Below are positions 61,197 through 64,000 of a stretch of DNA of 64,000 nucleotides, in pieces. Each line of letters opens with the position of its first letter. Within the stretch, counting starts at the first letter, position 1. Made by a program: the position numbers and the translations under genes. A model generated the notes under the pieces. The model saw only the letters and a list, made by a program, of their open reading frames with translations, made no database searches and had not been told where the DNA came from. Source of the stretch: Trochalopteron elliotii (lineage: Eukaryota; Chordata; Aves; Passeriformes; Leiothrichidae); contig JANPWX010019815.1 in assembly GCA_024734555.1 (NCBI GenBank), positions 1,504,359 through 1,568,358 of the forward strand. Direction: 5' to 3'.

Positions 61197-61238
61197 CAGG
61201 TGTCATACAGTAGTATTCAGGTGTCATACAGTAGTATT
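61197..61238. repeat. Perfect 21-base tandem duplication
   Basis: A 21-base unit starting CAGGTGTCATACAG and ending TAGTATT occurs twice head to tail (61197-61217 and 61218-61238) without a mismatch, implying a recent slippage or end-joining duplication. Confidence 0.97.
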
Positions 61239-63779
61239 TACTTTGAATACATATTCATATTGAATTCATATTGGACATGAGTTAGGGTTACATAGCTATT
61301 TAGGCATGCAGGTAAAATCCTTGGTCTACAAGCTTTTACACTGGGACAAAATACAGGAGCAATCATGGACTAGATTTACATCAGCTGGTTCAGTGAAAGT
61401 ATTTATAAGCAATCCCAGAGTTTTCTGACAATACATAGCACTTTACTGGATAACTGAACTTTTTAGATAGTAATGATATATATAGCACATTTAATCTTCA
61501 AGGAGCTCTGGAAACGGAAACTGATGTTTCTTCCTTAATGGAGATCTTCAAGCTCACTGCTGACTGACACTTCCTGGTTTTGGCCAAGGACATACACCAT
61601 TGTATGGCTGGTCAATTTGTTTATTTCTACGGCCTCACCTTGCTTAAATACACCAATTTTTGCACTTTTATTATTATCTGTCTCAGAATAATGGGAGAGA
61701 GAGTGAAGCAGAGATTAAGAATTATTAAGCAAAACTTAGAACATCTCATATGATGCCAGAATTTTTTTTTCCACCTCTATTCAAGCAAAAGACTTCTAGA
61801 GAGTAGCTTGGAAATCCTTTAGCCATGTGTTCTTGGCTTTTTGCCGAACAGAGGTCTTGCACAACTTGTGTTTTATGTGCTGTCACCTTGATTTCTCTAT
61901 ATTTTAGCTGGTCTCCTGGTGCCACTGTTTGCCACTGGCCTGCCTTCAAAGCGAGTGCCTGTGGACAGTACTCATACAGTATGTAACATACCATATGCTT
62001 TGACAACTCATGTGGTCTTAATGGGTTTCCCAGTTACAGAGGCTAAAAGAGCAAGGCAGCCTGTTCTGCAGGCTGCCACACAGCAGTTCTTATGAATAAA
62101 TCCTTTAGATAGGAGAAAATAAATCATTTCTACAATGTTTGCTTTTTATCTGGTAGATATAATGAAGTCTTTCTCTCCTGTGGCAAGGGAAAGTGCAAAT
62201 AGGATATTCACACTGTCATCTAAATGAATAATGACTGGGAGACTAGTTAACTTAATTTCCAAGGTTTCATGACATCTTCAGTGCTTGCAGACAGGTAAGA
62301 AGCTGAAGGCTGTTATCTAGAAATCAGTGACTGTCTTTGTTTAGCCCTGTTATTGAGTGCTTTCTTCAAACCTACACAGGGAGATCTGTTTCAGAAAGCA
62401 AGGCTATTGGTATGCCTCACCTTACAAAACAGCAAGGAAATTACCTTGCTGCATGGACTGCTTCCTTTGATTTACCTACAGCTTTTGAAGTGGAATCCCA
62501 TGATCTTTTCTGTAACCTCTTTTGTTTTACTGGACTTCATTTCCTTAATCAGTTTCTTGATTCTCCTGATCCTGGATTCATTCTCCCCGGTGTTGTCTTC
62601 TTTTTCTCAGCCTGAGTTAGTGGGATAATAAAGATATTGTTACATATAAAAATGATAATGCATCTATACTGATAAACTGCAGTTTAACTGTCTGAAACTC
62701 TAGAACTTAGTCAGTTTTTTCAACATCTCTTGGAGGCATATTTCATGTCATACCATATTTGCTTGCATTGCCTTTCATATTATCATTCCCAGTCCTACAA
62801 TCTTCCTTCTTTTTTCAAGTTTATAGGTTTCTGAGTTACACTGATTCCTTGAATGAAAAAGTAGGGAGTTTGATATTTTTTTCAGAAGAGAAAATGCTGT
62901 AAATAGATTATGATGGTAATACCATTTAGCATCTAAACTATTTATGGAAGCAATGGAAAGTATTTTTAACTCACTTGACATGATTGTTCCATTTTTCTGT
63001 ACAAAACCTGAATAAATTCTGAAACAGACTGGCTGACCAGTAGGGCTGGGATGGCTGGCATATTGAATATTTTCAACTTATTAATTCAAACATAGCAGAC
63101 ATCTACCTAACATTCACTAATAAACTAATATTGTTGCCAATAGTTTTTATCATAAATGCTCAGTTTTGTACTCAGTCCCAGAGGTTTGCAGTTCCTAACA
63201 AAAAATTTCTTATAAGGTTTGTATTTCTGCCTGCTGTCCCCACCTCCTGTAAATGTAGGGGGATGTGTGGGCAGAGAGAACATGAAATAACCTTGTCAAA
63301 TTCCCCAATTTTGGTTCTGATACAAATTAGAAGAGATTTTATGTTTGGTTTTTCTTCTTAAATACCAATGCCACAAATGAGATAATTTTCCTATAGGAAG
63401 TATTTCCACCATTTTTGGTGATGAAAAATTTCTTTGCTCTTCCAAGCTATTCTTACAGTTTGGAAGAAGAGTTAAGTTTCATTATCTTTATTTTGGGGAA
63501 AGATTTACCTCCACTCTGAAAATTTGTCCATTAAGCCCTTTTTAAGTGTATTTTCCATTATTACTTTTTTTTCAGTAGGTAATGTTTCCATGTGCTCATA
63601 TACATTTATAAATTGTACTACAGTTCTAAGCTATTTTTATTTTGAAGATGCATTCTAAAAGAGGATTACTGTATTATTTTAAAATGTAATTGTCAAGAAA
63701 AAGCACACAATGTTAATTAATAATGAGAATTATTCTCCATAAGTAGCCTCTTACACAGTAGCCTTTTCTATACTCTCCA
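61239..63779. other. Non-coding DNA, no gene seen
   Basis: Two overlapping plus frames (62337-62628) of 91-92 codons are T-rich and hydrophobic, with no recognisable family. No transposon signal is visible. Confidence 0.65.
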
Positions 63780-63838
63780 AAGGCAAAGGTTTGACTTGAT
63801 GATCTCAGAGGTCTTTTTCAACCTAAATGATTCTGATT
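63780..63838 (+). mobile_element. CR1 3' tip
   Basis: TTTGACTTGATGATCTCAGA (63790-63809), GGTCTTTTTCAACCTAAATG (63810-63829) and TGATTCTGATTCC at the end are the standard CR1 tail with one degenerate terminal octamer. It is plus strand, and only about 60 bases are clearly CR1. The last 160 bases of the window hold nothing further. Confidence 0.88.
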
Positions 63839-64000
63839 CCTGGAGATTAACATTTTTCTTCTCCAAGAAATGACTTGCAGGTTTCAAATCTGAAGCCCTG
63901 CCCTTTTAAGGTGTTCCAAAAATGAGAACTATTTGTTGATCATTCTGAAGTAGCCTGTTCTCCATAACTGATGAGGTGACATATTTGCTTGTAAGATGAT

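Noticed and set aside
1..64000. CRISPR arrays, bacterial operons, tRNA or rRNA genes, mitochondrial insertions
   Set aside because: None were seen. Base composition, CR1 and LTR content mark vertebrate nuclear DNA, and no cloverleaf or mitochondrial gene sequence was recognised.

Overview
This 64 kb window is AT-rich, non-coding vertebrate nuclear DNA, most likely from a bird and probably a songbird. The evidence is repeat content. Seven separate remnants have the sequence of CR1, the dominant non-LTR retrotransposon of birds, and one ends in a perfect array of the CR1 8-base 3' terminal repeat. There are also four endogenous-retrovirus LTR pieces of types I associate with passerine genomes. 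The species and chromosome cannot be read from the sequence. I found no protein-coding gene, no exon I would defend, and no tRNA, rRNA or known small RNA. No open reading frame exceeds 147 codons, and the longest ones have the composition of chance frames in AT-rich DNA or lie inside transposable elements. The window is best read as a gene desert or a long intron.

Layout. 1-9224: plain non-coding DNA with one GC-richer, exon-like pocket (7601-7830). 9225-9952: a solo LTR, probably on the minus strand, with a diverged duplication in its presumed U3. 9953-16264: non-coding, with an (AT)n microsatellite at 11761. 16265-16993: the longest CR1 copy, plus strand, with decayed reverse-transcriptase C-terminal coding. 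16994-25199: non-coding, with two strong inverted repeats (17421 and 23345) and an unclassified GC-rich block (19430-19865). 25200-28640: three more CR1 fragments and a compound ATTTT/ATTTC pentanucleotide repeat (27636-27720). 28641-41238: the longest repeat-poor stretch, with two long poly-A runs (31412, 41152). 41239-41730: a minus-strand CR1 with its terminal octamer array. 46774-48074: two LTR copies of one family in the same orientation. 52081: a CR1 tip. 55096: an (AAT)n array. 55770-56560: a possible conserved non-coding block. 59224-59837: a plus-strand solo LTR keeping CCAAT boxes, a TATA-like box and a poly-A signal. 63780: a last CR1 tip.

No genes work together here. The activity visible is the history of transposable elements and microsatellites, plus stretches that might be regulatory. 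I see no previously undescribed gene system. The best leads are the pentanucleotide compound repeat, the perfect inverted repeat at 17426, the LTR with an intact-looking promoter at 59224, and the coding-like pocket near 7.7 kb.
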